Assembly: GCA_035628055.1 (NCBI GenBank) | Contig: DASPKO010000147.1 | Location: forward strand, 1 to 13,259 | Length of the DNA: 13,259 nucleotides | Direction: 5' to 3' | Source: DASPKO01 sp035628055 | Lineage (GTDB): Bacteria; Planctomycetota; Phycisphaerae; Phycisphaerales; UBA1924 | Shown here: piece after piece, positions 6,901 to 13,259 of the stretch | Numbering within the stretch: the stretch's first letter is position 1 | Layout: each line of letters opens with the position of its first letter | Made by a program: the position numbers and the translations under genes | The notes under the pieces: model-generated | The model's input: only the letters and a program-made list of their open reading frames with translations | The model's database searches: none | What the model was told of the DNA's origin: nothing

Positions 6901-8853
6901 ATGCCCCCGACTCGGCCCGTGTCTCTTCATCCCCGCCCGCTTGCCGCAGCCCTGCTCGCCCTCGCGGGGCTGACCCTCCCGGCCGTCGCCCAGCACGAGG
7001 TCGCTGATCCGGCGACGATCATCGAGCCGGCCAGCCAGAAGCCGCCCGTCAACCCCGACGATGTGGCGCTCTACCAGCGCATCGTCGGGACCCTCGCCGG
7101 CCCGGAGTACGCCGGCCGCCTGACGGGCACGAGCGAGAACCTGCGCGCCGCCGCCTATCTCCAGGCCTGGTTCACGGCCGCGGGCCTCGAGCCCGCGTTC
7201 AAGGACGAAACCGGGACGCCCAGCTTCACCCAGCCGTTCACGGCCGGGACCATGGTCCGGGCGCTCGCCGCGAGCGTGGACATCGAGGCCGCCCCGAGCC
7301 GGCAGCGCGCCGAGCTGGGGAACGGGCTCGAGATCCTCTCGAACTCCGGCTCCGGGACCGTCTCGGGCCCGCTGGTCTTTGTCGGCTATTCGATCACCGA
7401 CGGGCCCGACGGATACTCCTCCTACCCGCCCGACACCGACCTCTCAGGCAAACTCGCCGTCCTGCTCCGGTTCGAGCCCATGGACGCCCAGGGCCGCAGC
7501 CGCTGGTCGCAGGAGGGCGCCGGCTCGTGGAGTCCCGCCGCGAATCTCGAGGCGAAGGTCCGCGCCGCCGCCGAGCGCAAGGCCGCCGGCGTGGTGGTCG
7601 TGAATCCGCCCGGGGCGGACGATCCGCGCACCGGCAGGCCCGAAACCTTCGGCTCGCTGCGCCTGGGAAGGCCGCTGGAAGTCCCGGTCGTGATGCTCGC
7701 CGAGGAGGTGCTCGAGGCCGCCCTGGCGCCGGCGGGTCCCTCGCTCTCGGAGCTGCGTGCCTGGGCCGACGAGAACCCGGGCGTTCGCCCCCTTGACCTC
7801 TCGGCCCGCCTTGACGTGACGGTCGAGCGGGTCCCGCGCGAGTCGGTCAATGTCGGCGCGATCCTGCCCGGTCGCGGCGAACTCGCCGACGAGTACGTGG
7901 TGCTCGGCGCCCACTTCGACCACGTGGGGGACGGCTCGGCCGGCGGTGCCCGCGAGGAGTTCATCGGGCAGGTCCATCCCGGCGCCGACGACAATGCCTC
8001 CGGAACCGCCGGACTGCTCCTGGCCGCCCGGGCCCTAGCCCGCGACGCCGCCGCGATGGCCGACGACCAGCCGCGCCGGTCCATCCTCTTCCTGGGCTTC
8101 TCGGGGGAGGAGCTCGGACTCTTCGGCTCCCGGCATTTCGTGCGCGAGTCGCCCGTCCCGGCCGCCTCGATCTACGCCATGCTCAACATGGACATGATCG
8201 GTCGCCTCCGCGACGACCCGCCCCTGGAAGTCGGCGGCGTCGGCACCGCCGAGGGCTTCGCGGACTGGCTCCGCCCGCGCTTCGAGGCCGCCGGCATCCG
8301 TATCAGCCCCAAGCCGGGCGGCATGGGCCCCAGCGACCACGCCAGCTTCTACTCGGCCCAGATCCCGGTGCTGTTCTTCTTTACCAGCTATCACAAGGAA
8401 TACCACACCCCGGCGGACACCGCCGACCTCATCAACGCCGAGGGGGGCGTCCGCGTCTCGGCCCTGGCGACCACCATCACGCGCGACCTGGCGACGCGCG
8501 ATGGCGCCCTCGTGTACGCCCCGCCGAAGATCGACGCGGGCGCCCCGGCGCCCCAGGGAGGCGTTCGCGGGGCGCGCGTGCGCTTCGGCATCGCCCCGGG
8601 GAGCTACAGCGAGGACGAGGTGGGCGTGCCCGTGGGGGACGTCTATCCGGGCACGTCCGCCGCCGAGGCCGGCATCAAAGCCGGGGACCGGCTCATGGCC
8701 TGGAACGGCGCCCCGATCGATGGCGTCGAGGGATGGATGCGCCAGCTCGCCCGGCACAAGGTCGGTGACGAGGTGAAGGTGACCGTCCGCCGCGACGGGC
8801 AGGACCTGGAGCTGACCGTAAAGCTCAAGGGGCGCGAGACGGGGGCGCGCTAG
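6901..8853 (+). CDS. Secreted M28-family metallopeptidase with PA-like insert and C-terminal PDZ domain
   Basis: A 650-residue exported peptidase. A signal peptide ends near residue 30 (AVA-QH). Residues about 140-300 form a PA-like domain inserted before the catalytic core. The M28 di-zinc ligands are all visible: His338 (AHFDHVG), Asp363 (GADDNASG), catalytic and ligand Glu403/Glu404 (SGEELGLFGS), Asp431 (NMDMIGR) and His502 (EYHTPADT). A PDZ domain (about 562-645) ends the protein, with a GDVYPGTSAAEAGIKAGD core. Relatives are aminopeptidases, so release of N-terminal residues from peptides outside the cytoplasm is likely. The start ATG is supported by GGAG at 6891-6894, 6 nt upstream. It follows TDO by 65 bp on the same strand, with no clear terminator between. 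Its stop lies 7 bp from the stop of the convergent frr gene. Family call is firm, exact specificity is not. Confidence 0.95.
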   Translation: MPPTRPVSLHPRPLAAALLALAGLTLPAVAQHEVADPATIIEPASQKPPVNPDDVALYQRIVGTLAGPEYAGRLTGTSENLRAAAYLQAWFTAAGLEPAFKDETGTPSFTQPFTAGTMVRALAASVDIEAAPSRQRAELGNGLEILSNSGSGTVSGPLVFVGYSITDGPDGYSSYPPDTDLSGKLAVLLRFEPMDAQGRSRWSQEGAGSWSPAANLEAKVRAAAERKAAGVVVVNPPGADDPRTGRPETFGSLRLGRPLEVPVVMLAEEVLEAALAPAGPSLSELRAWADENPGVRPLDLSARLDVTVERVPRESVNVGAILPGRGELADEYVVLGAHFDHVGDGSAGGAREEFIGQVHPGADDNASGTAGLLLAARALARDAAAMADDQPRRSILFLGFSGEELGLFGSRHFVRESPVPAASIYAMLNMDMIGRLRDDPPLEVGGVGTAEGFADWLRPRFEAAGIRISPKPGGMGPSDHASFYSAQIPVLFFFTSYHKEYHTPADTADLINAEGGVRVSALATTITRDLATRDGALVYAPPKIDAGAPAPQGGVRGARVRFGIAPGSYSEDEVGVPVGDVYPGTSAAEAGIKAGDRLMAWNGAPIDGVEGWMRQLARHKVGDEVKVTVRRDGQDLELTVKLKGRETGAR

Positions 8854-8860
8854 CTCCGCC

Positions 8861-9430
8861 TCACACCGTCTCGATCTCTTTCTGCTTCGCCTCCACGATG
8901 TGGTCCACCTCGCTCTCGTACTTCTTGAGCAGGTCCTGCACCTCGTCCTTGAGCGTCTGGATCTCGTCCTCCGGGTAGTGCCGGGCGGTGCTCTTGGTCA
9001 GAGCGTCGGCGTGCTTGTTGCCGTCCCGACGCGCGTTCCGCAGGCTCACCTTGGCCTCCTCGGCCAGCTTCTTGGCGTGCGCGATCAGCTGCTTGCGCCG
9101 GTCCCCGGAGAGCGCCGGCACGTTGATCCGCACCTGCTTGCCGTCCACCATCGGGTTGAGCCCCAGCCCCGACGCCTCGATGGCCTTCTTCACCTCGTGC
9201 ACGGCGCCGGCGTCGAACGGCTTGATCAGGAGCTGCGTCGGCTCCGGGACCGAGATCGAGGCCAGCGACTTCAGGTCCGTCAGGGCCCCGTAATAGTCCA
9301 CCTTGACGAACTCGACCAGGGCCGGCGTGGCCCGCCCCGTGCGCAGCCCGCGCAGCTCCTTCTTCAGGTAGTCCACGGCCTTGGTCATCAGCTCCTCGGT
9401 CTCGAGGAGGATCGTGTCGGGGTCGTTCAT
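8861..9430 (-). CDS. frr: Ribosome recycling factor
   Basis: A 189-residue cytosolic protein that, with EF-G, splits post-termination ribosomes. The full family pattern is present: LRTGRATPALVE (28-39), the VDYYGALTDLKSLASISV stretch (45-62), and the central part with LGLNPMVDGKQVRINVPALS, followed by the charged helical region ending in the long coiled helix up to KQKEIETV. Length is standard. The ATG at 9430 is supported by GGAGAG (plus-strand 9436-9441) 5 nt upstream. It lies 89 bp downstream of pyrH on the same strand, the usual pyrH-frr order, and is probably co-transcribed with it. The open frame continues upstream into pyrH, which is only a GC effect. Confidence 0.98.
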   Translation of the reverse strand: MNDPDTILLETEELMTKAVDYLKKELRGLRTGRATPALVEFVKVDYYGALTDLKSLASISVPEPTQLLIKPFDAGAVHEVKKAIEASGLGLNPMVDGKQVRINVPALSGDRRKQLIAHAKKLAEEAKVSLRNARRDGNKHADALTKSTARHYPEDEIQTLKDEVQDLLKKYESEVDHIVEAKQKEIETV

Positions 9431-9435
9431 CGTGG

Positions 9436-9441
9436 CTCTCC
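9436..9441 (-). promoter_or_regulatory. Ribosome binding site of frr
   Basis: GGAGAG on the minus strand with 5 nt to the ATG at 9430. It decides this start over in-frame upstream codons. Confidence 0.7.
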
Positions 9442-9519
9442 GGTCCAGTTCTTCGCGGCCAAGCGTACCCCCCGCCGCGCCCCGCCGCCGTGCGCTGCCC
9501 CCCGCAGGTCCAGCACCGG

Positions 9520-10305
9520 CTAGCCGCGCGCCCCCTCGCCATTGCTGACGAGGGTCCCGATCGCCTCGCCCTGGATCACGCGCCGGATGCTCCCCTTGGC
9601 CCGGTAGTCGAAGACCAGCACCGGGATGTTCTGCTCCCGGCACATCGTGATCGCCGTCATGTCCATCACGCCGAGGTTCTGGGCCATCGCCTCGGCGAAG
9701 GTGAGCCGCTCGTACCGTTTGGCTCCCGGATCCTTGTGCGGGTCGGCGGTGTACACCCCGTCCACCTTGGTCGCCTTCATCAGCAGCCGGCACTCGAGCT
9801 CGGTCGCCCGCAGGGCCGCGCACGTGTCGGTGGTGCAGAACGGGTTGCCCGTCCCCGCCACCAGGATCACCACCCGCCCCTTCTCCATGTGCCCCAGGGC
9901 CCGCCCCCGGATGAACGGCTCGGCGACGGCGCGGATCTCGATCGCGGACATCACCCGCGACTCCACGCCGACGTGCAGCAGCGCCTCCTTGAGCGCCAGC
10001 CCGTTGATGACCGTCGCCAGCATGCCCATGTAGTCCGCCGTGGCCTGGTGGATGTGCGCCGCCCGCGCGAACTTGGCGCCGCGGACGAAGTTCCCACCGC
10101 CCACCACCACCGCCAACTGGGCCCCCGTGGCGTGCGCGTCGGTGATCTCGCCGGCCAGCAGGGCCAGGTCGCCCGGGTCGATCCCGCTGGAGCCGAAGGC
10201 CTCTCCGCTCACCTTGACCAGCACACGCTCCCAGGCCGCCGGGCCGCCCGGGCCGGTGGCCCCGGGGCGGGAATCGATGCTCGTGGACCGGGCGGCGGTG
10301 GGCAT
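9520..10305 (-). CDS. pyrH: UMP kinase (uridylate kinase)
   Basis: A 261-residue cytosolic amino-acid-kinase-fold enzyme that phosphorylates UMP to UDP with ATP; bacterial forms are hexameric and regulated by GTP and UTP. Visible motifs are VLVKVSGEAF (28-37), VVVGGGNFVRG (66-76), ADYMGMLATVINGLAL (90-105), GTGNPFCTTDT (151-161) and KATKVDGVYTADP (177-189), all family hallmarks. Residues 1-24 are an extra, low-complexity N-terminal tail compared with the usual form. The start at 10305 is nevertheless well supported, because AGGAAGGA lies 5 nt upstream. frr follows 89 bp downstream. In many bacteria rpsB and tsf precede pyrH; here the upstream neighbour is the divergent VWA gene, so the pair has been separated from that cluster. 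Confidence 0.97.
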   Translation of the reverse strand: MPTAARSTSIDSRPGATGPGGPAAWERVLVKVSGEAFGSSGIDPGDLALLAGEITDAHATGAQLAVVVGGGNFVRGAKFARAAHIHQATADYMGMLATVINGLALKEALLHVGVESRVMSAIEIRAVAEPFIRGRALGHMEKGRVVILVAGTGNPFCTTDTCAALRATELECRLLMKATKVDGVYTADPHKDPGAKRYERLTFAEAMAQNLGVMDMTAITMCREQNIPVLVFDYRAKGSIRRVIQGEAIGTLVSNGEGARG

Positions 10306-10310
10306 GCGCG

Positions 10311-10318
10311 TCCTTCCT
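10311..10318 (-). promoter_or_regulatory. Strong ribosome binding site of pyrH
   Basis: AGGAAGGA on the minus strand, 5 nt before the ATG at 10305. It fixes the start and shows that the N-terminal tail of PyrH is translated. Confidence 0.75.
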
Positions 10319-10333
10319 GGCGTCGGGTCTTCA

Positions 10334-10340
10334 TAGACTA
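10334..10340. promoter_or_regulatory. Shared divergent -10-like element (TAGACTA) between pyrH and the VWA operon
   Basis: The heptamer TAGACTA reads TAGACT on the plus strand and TAGTCT on the minus strand, so both directions match TANNNT. On the minus strand it would start a pyrH mRNA with a leader of roughly 20-30 nt that includes the Shine-Dalgarno. On the plus strand it could serve the VWA operon. A second plus-strand candidate, TATTGT, is at 10388-10393. No -35 is evident. Confidence 0.35.
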
Positions 10341-10430
10341 CCCCGCTCGGCTCCCAGGGGCCGGGCAGCGTCGGTCCGATGAACCGGTATTGTCCCGGGT
10401 GCGAAGACTTTCCCGGGCCGACCCCGCCTC

Positions 10431-10434
10431 GGAG
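10431..10434 (+). promoter_or_regulatory. Likely ribosome binding site of the VWA gene
   Basis: GGAG lies 7 nt before the GTG at 10442. The alternative ATGs at 10379 and 10463 in the same frame have no Shine-Dalgarno, so this site argues for the GTG start. Confidence 0.45.
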
Positions 10435-10441
10435 ACCCGCT

Positions 10442-11464
10442 GTGGCGCCCGCGACCCCCCGCATGGACCAGGCGAAACTCCAGCCGCGGCCCGCTCGCCA
10501 ATCCGCCCAGGTCGGCAAGGCGGCTCTCTCGGGCGCCGCGCCGGGATCCGCGGGACTCCGCGCGGTCCACGTCTTTTACGGCGGGTCCGCCCTGGCCCTG
10601 CTCGCCTCGGTCGTCATCCACGTGGTGATGGTCCTGGCGGCCACCCTCGTCTACTTTCAGGCTACCCGGGGCGCCGCGCCCAGCGCCCGCGGCGAGGTCC
10701 TGCTCACCCCCGTGAGCGAGCTCGAGCTCCAGTCCGCCCAGGACGCCGCCCTCAGTGCCGACGTCCCCCGCATTCCCGACTCGGCCCTGGGCGAGACCCC
10801 CGCCGGCACGGGGCTGGACATGCCCTCGGGCGACGACCTGCCCGGAGCGGGCGCCGGCGACATCGGCGAGATCGCCGAAGCCCTCCGCGGCACGGGAGGC
10901 GGGACCGACGACGGGTCGGGCCTCGGGGCCGGGGGCACCGGGGGCGGGGCGGCCAGCTTCTTCGGCGTCGAGGCGCGCGGCTCGCGCTTCGCCTTCGTCG
11001 TCGACGTCTCCGGCTCCATGCAGGGCGAAAAGATCGAGCGCCTCAAGGTCGAGCTCTCCGAGTCGCTCGGGTCTCTCCTCGAGCACATGAGTTTTCTGGT
11101 CGTCGCCTTCTCATCCGAGGCCTACCCGCTGGGCGGGCGGCTCCGCTGGACCGAGGCCGGCGATGACGGCAAGCGCTGGGCCCTGGACAAGGTCGCCGAG
11201 TTCGTGGCGACCGGCGGGACCGTGCCGGGCCCGGCCCTCGAGGCCGTCTTCAACATGAGCCCGCGGCCCGACGCCGTCTACTTCATGACCGACGGGATGT
11301 TCGACCCCGCGGTCGAGGATCAGATCACGTTCCTGAACCGGTCCGGCAAGAAGGTCGCGATCCACTGCATCACCTTCGTCGACCGCTCCTCCGAAGAGAT
11401 GATGCGCCGCATCGCCCAGAACAGCGGCGGCACCTACACGCACATCGAAGGGCCGCGCCGGTGA
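10442..11464 (+). CDS. Membrane-anchored VWA-domain protein with TonB-like anchor
   Basis: A 340-residue protein from the GTG start (361 from the ATG at 10379). A basic N-terminal tail is followed by one membrane helix (about 44-72), predicting N-in, C-out topology with the bulk in the periplasm. The helix contains SVVIH (56-60), the S-x3-H pattern of TonB/TolA anchors, although the later Leu and Ser of the TonB SHLS motif are Ala67 and Tyr71. A Gly-rich linker (about 134-170) leads to a VWA domain (about 172-335) with a complete metal-ion-dependent adhesion site: DVSGS (188-192), Thr260 and MTDG (282-285, Asp284). VWA domains bind protein partners through a bound divalent metal. Its stop overlaps the GTG of the next gene by 4 nt (GTGA), so the two are coupled. 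Specific function is unknown; a link to a proton-driven ExbB/ExbD-type motor is inferred from the anchor. Confidence 0.88.
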   Translation: MAPATPRMDQAKLQPRPARQSAQVGKAALSGAAPGSAGLRAVHVFYGGSALALLASVVIHVVMVLAATLVYFQATRGAAPSARGEVLLTPVSELELQSAQDAALSADVPRIPDSALGETPAGTGLDMPSGDDLPGAGAGDIGEIAEALRGTGGGTDDGSGLGAGGTGGGAASFFGVEARGSRFAFVVDVSGSMQGEKIERLKVELSESLGSLLEHMSFLVVAFSSEAYPLGGRLRWTEAGDDGKRWALDKVAEFVATGGTVPGPALEAVFNMSPRPDAVYFMTDGMFDPAVEDQITFLNRSGKKVAIHCITFVDRSSEEMMRRIAQNSGGTYTHIEGPRR

Positions 11465-12612
11465 GGCCTCGGGCCGTTGCCGCCGCCTGCGCCGCCCTCG
11501 CGCTCTGGCCCGCGACGGGGGGCGCGCAGGTCTTTCTCCGCGGTCACGCCGAGCCCCTCCCGGGCCAGGTCCGCTCCGCCTCCCCGGCCGGGGTGACCGT
11601 CGCCGAGCAGGGGGGTGAGCCCCTGACCGTCTCCTGGGACCGCGTTCGTCATGTCGCGGGGCCCGCGGCCTCCAGCGCCGCCCCGCTCACGCCCCTCGCG
11701 CAGGCCGCCTTCCGCGCCCGAGCCCGCGTGGAGCGCGGCGATTGGCGTGCCGCCGAACCGTTGCTGGAAGAGCTCTTCGCCGCCCATCCGCGCCCGGGAG
11801 GCCCGACCGGCGCCGTCATCGCCCAGGGCCTGCTCCGGTGCCGGCTCCAGCGCGGGGCGCAGGCCGCCAGCATCGTGCCCTGGCTGGCCTGGCTCGACGT
11901 CCGCCGTCAGCAGGCCGCCGCCGCGGACAAGTGGGAGGGCGGTCGCCTGGCACTCCCGCCCATCATCGATCCGCGCACCGAGCTGGTCCCGGCGCTCCCG
12001 CCGATCTGGCTCCCCGAACCCGGTCTCCGGGCCGCCCTCGATTCCCCGGCCTGGGACCAGTTCGCACAGATGGACGCGGTCGTGGCCCAGCTCGCCGCCC
12101 TGTACCGCCACGCGGCCGCCGCGGAAGCCGGCGCGGGAGAAGCCCGGCGACCGCTCGCCGACCCCACCGATCACCCGGGCGTGCGCTTGGCGTGGGAAGT
12201 CGTGGCGGCCCGCACCGGGACCGACGAGCAGCGCCGCCGCGCCCGCGTCATGCTCCAGCAGCGGATGGACTCGGCGCCGCCCGCCTGGGTCGCCGCCTGG
12301 TGCCGCGCCGCGATTGGTCGCTCCCTCCTCCAGGAGCCCGACCCGGCCCAGCAGCGCGCCGGGCTGCTCAGCCTCCTCTCGGTTCCCGCGGCGTTCGCCG
12401 AGGGGCACCCCTACCTCGCGGGCGTCTGCCTCGCGCAGGCCGCGGTCACCGCCTCGGCGCTGGGCGATCCGGGCTCGGCGGCCGCCCTCCTCCGGGAGTT
12501 CGACGCCAGCTACGGCTGGCACCCCGCGGCGCAGTGGCCGCCACTCCGCGAACTCCGGGCCGCCTCCGCTTCGGCCCCGCACGCGCCGCCCGCCGCGTCC
12601 CCCAACCCCTAG
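11461..12612 (+). CDS. Secreted helical protein of unknown function, N-terminal small beta module
   Basis: A 383-residue protein not assigned to a named family. Residues 1-22 form a signal peptide (cleavage near GGA-QV), so it is exported. Residues about 23-70 look like a compact beta module (GQVRSASPAGVTVAEQGG followed by VSWDRVRHVAG), reminiscent of small SH3/Sm-like barrels. The rest is Ala/Arg-rich and helical, including RARVERGDWRAAEPLLEELF (86-105), which suggests TPR-like helical pairs, and ends in an Ala/Pro-rich tail. There is a conserved-looking LPPIIDPRTELVPALPPIWLP stretch in the middle. Its GTG start overlaps the VWA stop (GTGA), and its stop overlaps the ribosome binding site of the next gene, so it belongs to a tight operon and probably works with the VWA protein in the periplasm. 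No catalytic motif is visible. Confidence 0.85.
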   Translation: MRPRAVAAACAALALWPATGGAQVFLRGHAEPLPGQVRSASPAGVTVAEQGGEPLTVSWDRVRHVAGPAASSAAPLTPLAQAAFRARARVERGDWRAAEPLLEELFAAHPRPGGPTGAVIAQGLLRCRLQRGAQAASIVPWLAWLDVRRQQAAAADKWEGGRLALPPIIDPRTELVPALPPIWLPEPGLRAALDSPAWDQFAQMDAVVAQLAALYRHAAAAEAGAGEARRPLADPTDHPGVRLAWEVVAARTGTDEQRRRARVMLQQRMDSAPPAWVAAWCRAAIGRSLLQEPDPAQQRAGLLSLLSVPAAFAEGHPYLAGVCLAQAAVTASALGDPGSAAALLREFDASYGWHPAAQWPPLRELRAASASAPHAPPAASPNP

Positions 12613-12617
12613 GAGAG
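12611..12617 (+). promoter_or_regulatory. Ribosome binding site overlapping the previous stop
   Basis: AGGAGAG begins inside the TAG stop of the preceding gene and touches the ATG at 12618. The spacing is very short for that ATG and better (about 5 nt from GGAG) for the in-frame GTG at 12621, so either may be used. Confidence 0.55.
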
Positions 12618-13259
12618 ATGGTGCGACCAGCCCGGGCCACCCTCGCGCTCCTGGCGCTCCTGGCGTTCGCGGGGCCCGGCGCGGCGCCCGCCCTGGCCCA
12701 GGAGGCCGAACCCCTGGCCGACCTGCCGGCCGAGCCCGCGCCCGACGCCGACGCCCAGCTCGAGGCCTACCTCGACCGGCTCGGTCTCCGTCCCCTCCAG
12801 GCCGACCACCTCGCCGCCCAGCTCCGCCGGGCCAAGCCGGAGGCCCGGGGTCCCCTCGCCCAGCGCCTGGCGAAGGTCTACGTCGCGCTCCTCGAGGCCG
12901 AGACCGACCCCGCCCGCCGGCGGTTGTGGGAGGACGGCAGCCGTGAACTCCTGAGCCTGGTTCCCGAGTCCGAGTCCTTCGAGCTCCGCCTGAACCTGGC
13001 CAAGGCCGGCTATGTCAAGGCCGAAGAGATCGTCGAGCGGCACCGGCTGCGGCTGGCGAGCGCGGAGGAGGTCGCCGAGGCCGACCGCCTTCTCCGCGCC
13101 CTGCGGACGGAGATGTCCGACGTCGCGACCAAGGTCCATCGCCGGGTCGAGGCGCTCGAGAAGGCCGAGGAGTCGGGCCGCGAGAACGAGGCGCTCGCCG
13201 AGCAGGTCGCCGACGCGCGCCGCCTGCGCTCCCTGGCCTTCTACTACACCGGCTGGACC
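12618..13259 (+). CDS. Secreted helical/coiled-coil protein of unknown function (3'-partial)
   Basis: The frame is open from ATG 12618 (or GTG 12621) to the window end, 214 codons without a stop, so the C-terminus is missing. A signal peptide covers about residues 1-28 (cleavage near ALA-QE). After a short acidic, Pro-rich linker (about 29-47) the protein is strongly helical and charged, with a Glu/Arg-rich stretch around residues 130-205 that could form coiled coils or helical repeats. It was missed by simple closed-frame searching because it runs off the end. The antisense frame at 12609-13139 is a shadow of it. It is the third gene of the VWA operon, with its ribosome binding site overlapping the previous stop. 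I do not recognise the family; an exported scaffold or TPR-like role is only a guess. Confidence 0.85.
   Translation, partial: MVRPARATLALLALLAFAGPGAAPALAQEAEPLADLPAEPAPDADAQLEAYLDRLGLRPLQADHLAAQLRRAKPEARGPLAQRLAKVYVALLEAETDPARRRLWEDGSRELLSLVPESESFELRLNLAKAGYVKAEEIVERHRLRLASAEEVAEADRLLRALRTEMSDVATKVHRRVEALEKAEESGRENEALAEQVADARRLRSLAFYYTGWT

Noticed and set aside
9431..9823. Extended N-terminus of frr into pyrH.
   Set aside because: The extra part is a shifted frame of pyrH; RRF length and GGAGAG support the ATG at 9430.
12609..13139. Minus-strand open frame at the window end.
   Set aside because: It is antisense to the exported partial protein, which has a signal peptide, a ribosome binding site and operon spacing.
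1..13259. tRNA, rRNA, CRISPR, insertion sequence, att site or prophage gene.
   Set aside because: No cloverleaf, regularly spaced repeat, transposase or integrase motif was found; all gene space is explained by ordinary coding sequence.

Overview
The window is very GC-rich chromosomal DNA (clearly above 65% GC by eye) and is packed with ordinary bacterial genes. I see no rRNA, tRNA, CRISPR array, transposase or phage gene. The best guess for the source is a member of the Planctomycetota, probably Phycisphaerae-like. This rests mainly on the membrane-anchored VWA protein, whose Gly-rich linker followed by a 'FFGVEARGSRFAFVVDVSGSM'-type start (quoted here in part) is a form I associate with that phylum, and on the two unrecognised secreted helical proteins after it. 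This assignment is inference, not proof.

Layout. (1) 2-1183 (+): 3' part of a fused MCM-type cobalamin-binding domain and MeaB/ArgK-type G-protein chaperone. (2) 1214-1238: strong GC hairpin between convergent genes. (3) 1245-3227 (-): secreted M61 metallopeptidase with a PDZ domain. (4) 3277-5082 (-): VKOR-DsbA-DsbA membrane oxidoreductase in which the second DsbA-like domain has lost its CXXC. It overlaps the SDR gene at 5082-5879 (-) by one base, so the two form an operon. (5) 5981-6835 (+): tryptophan 2,3-dioxygenase, divergent from the SDR, followed by 6901-8853 (+), a secreted M28 metallopeptidase with PA-like and PDZ domains. (6) 8861-9430 (-) frr and 9520-10305 (-) pyrH, a two-gene housekeeping operon converging on the M28 gene with only 7 bp between. 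(7) From about 10442 to the window end (+): a three-gene operon of a VWA protein, a secreted helical protein and a second secreted helical protein that runs off the window. The genes overlap or nearly touch.

How the genes work together. The SDR/VKOR pair and the two PDZ-metallopeptidases point to envelope and periplasmic protein handling: disulfide formation and proteolysis. pyrH-frr is core nucleotide metabolism and translation. The VWA operon is the most interesting part. The single membrane helix of the VWA protein carries an S-x3-H motif (SVVIH) like the TonB/TolA anchor (SVCIH in E. coli TonB), which suggests coupling to an ExbB/ExbD- or TolQ/TolR-like proton motor that may be encoded just beyond the window.

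Expression signals. Several genes at transcription-unit starts (M61, SDR, TDO) lack a Shine-Dalgarno sequence but have a TANNNT -10-like hexamer 6-9 nt before the start codon. Genes inside units, and pyrH, have good Shine-Dalgarno sequences. This looks like leaderless transcription of a subset of genes.
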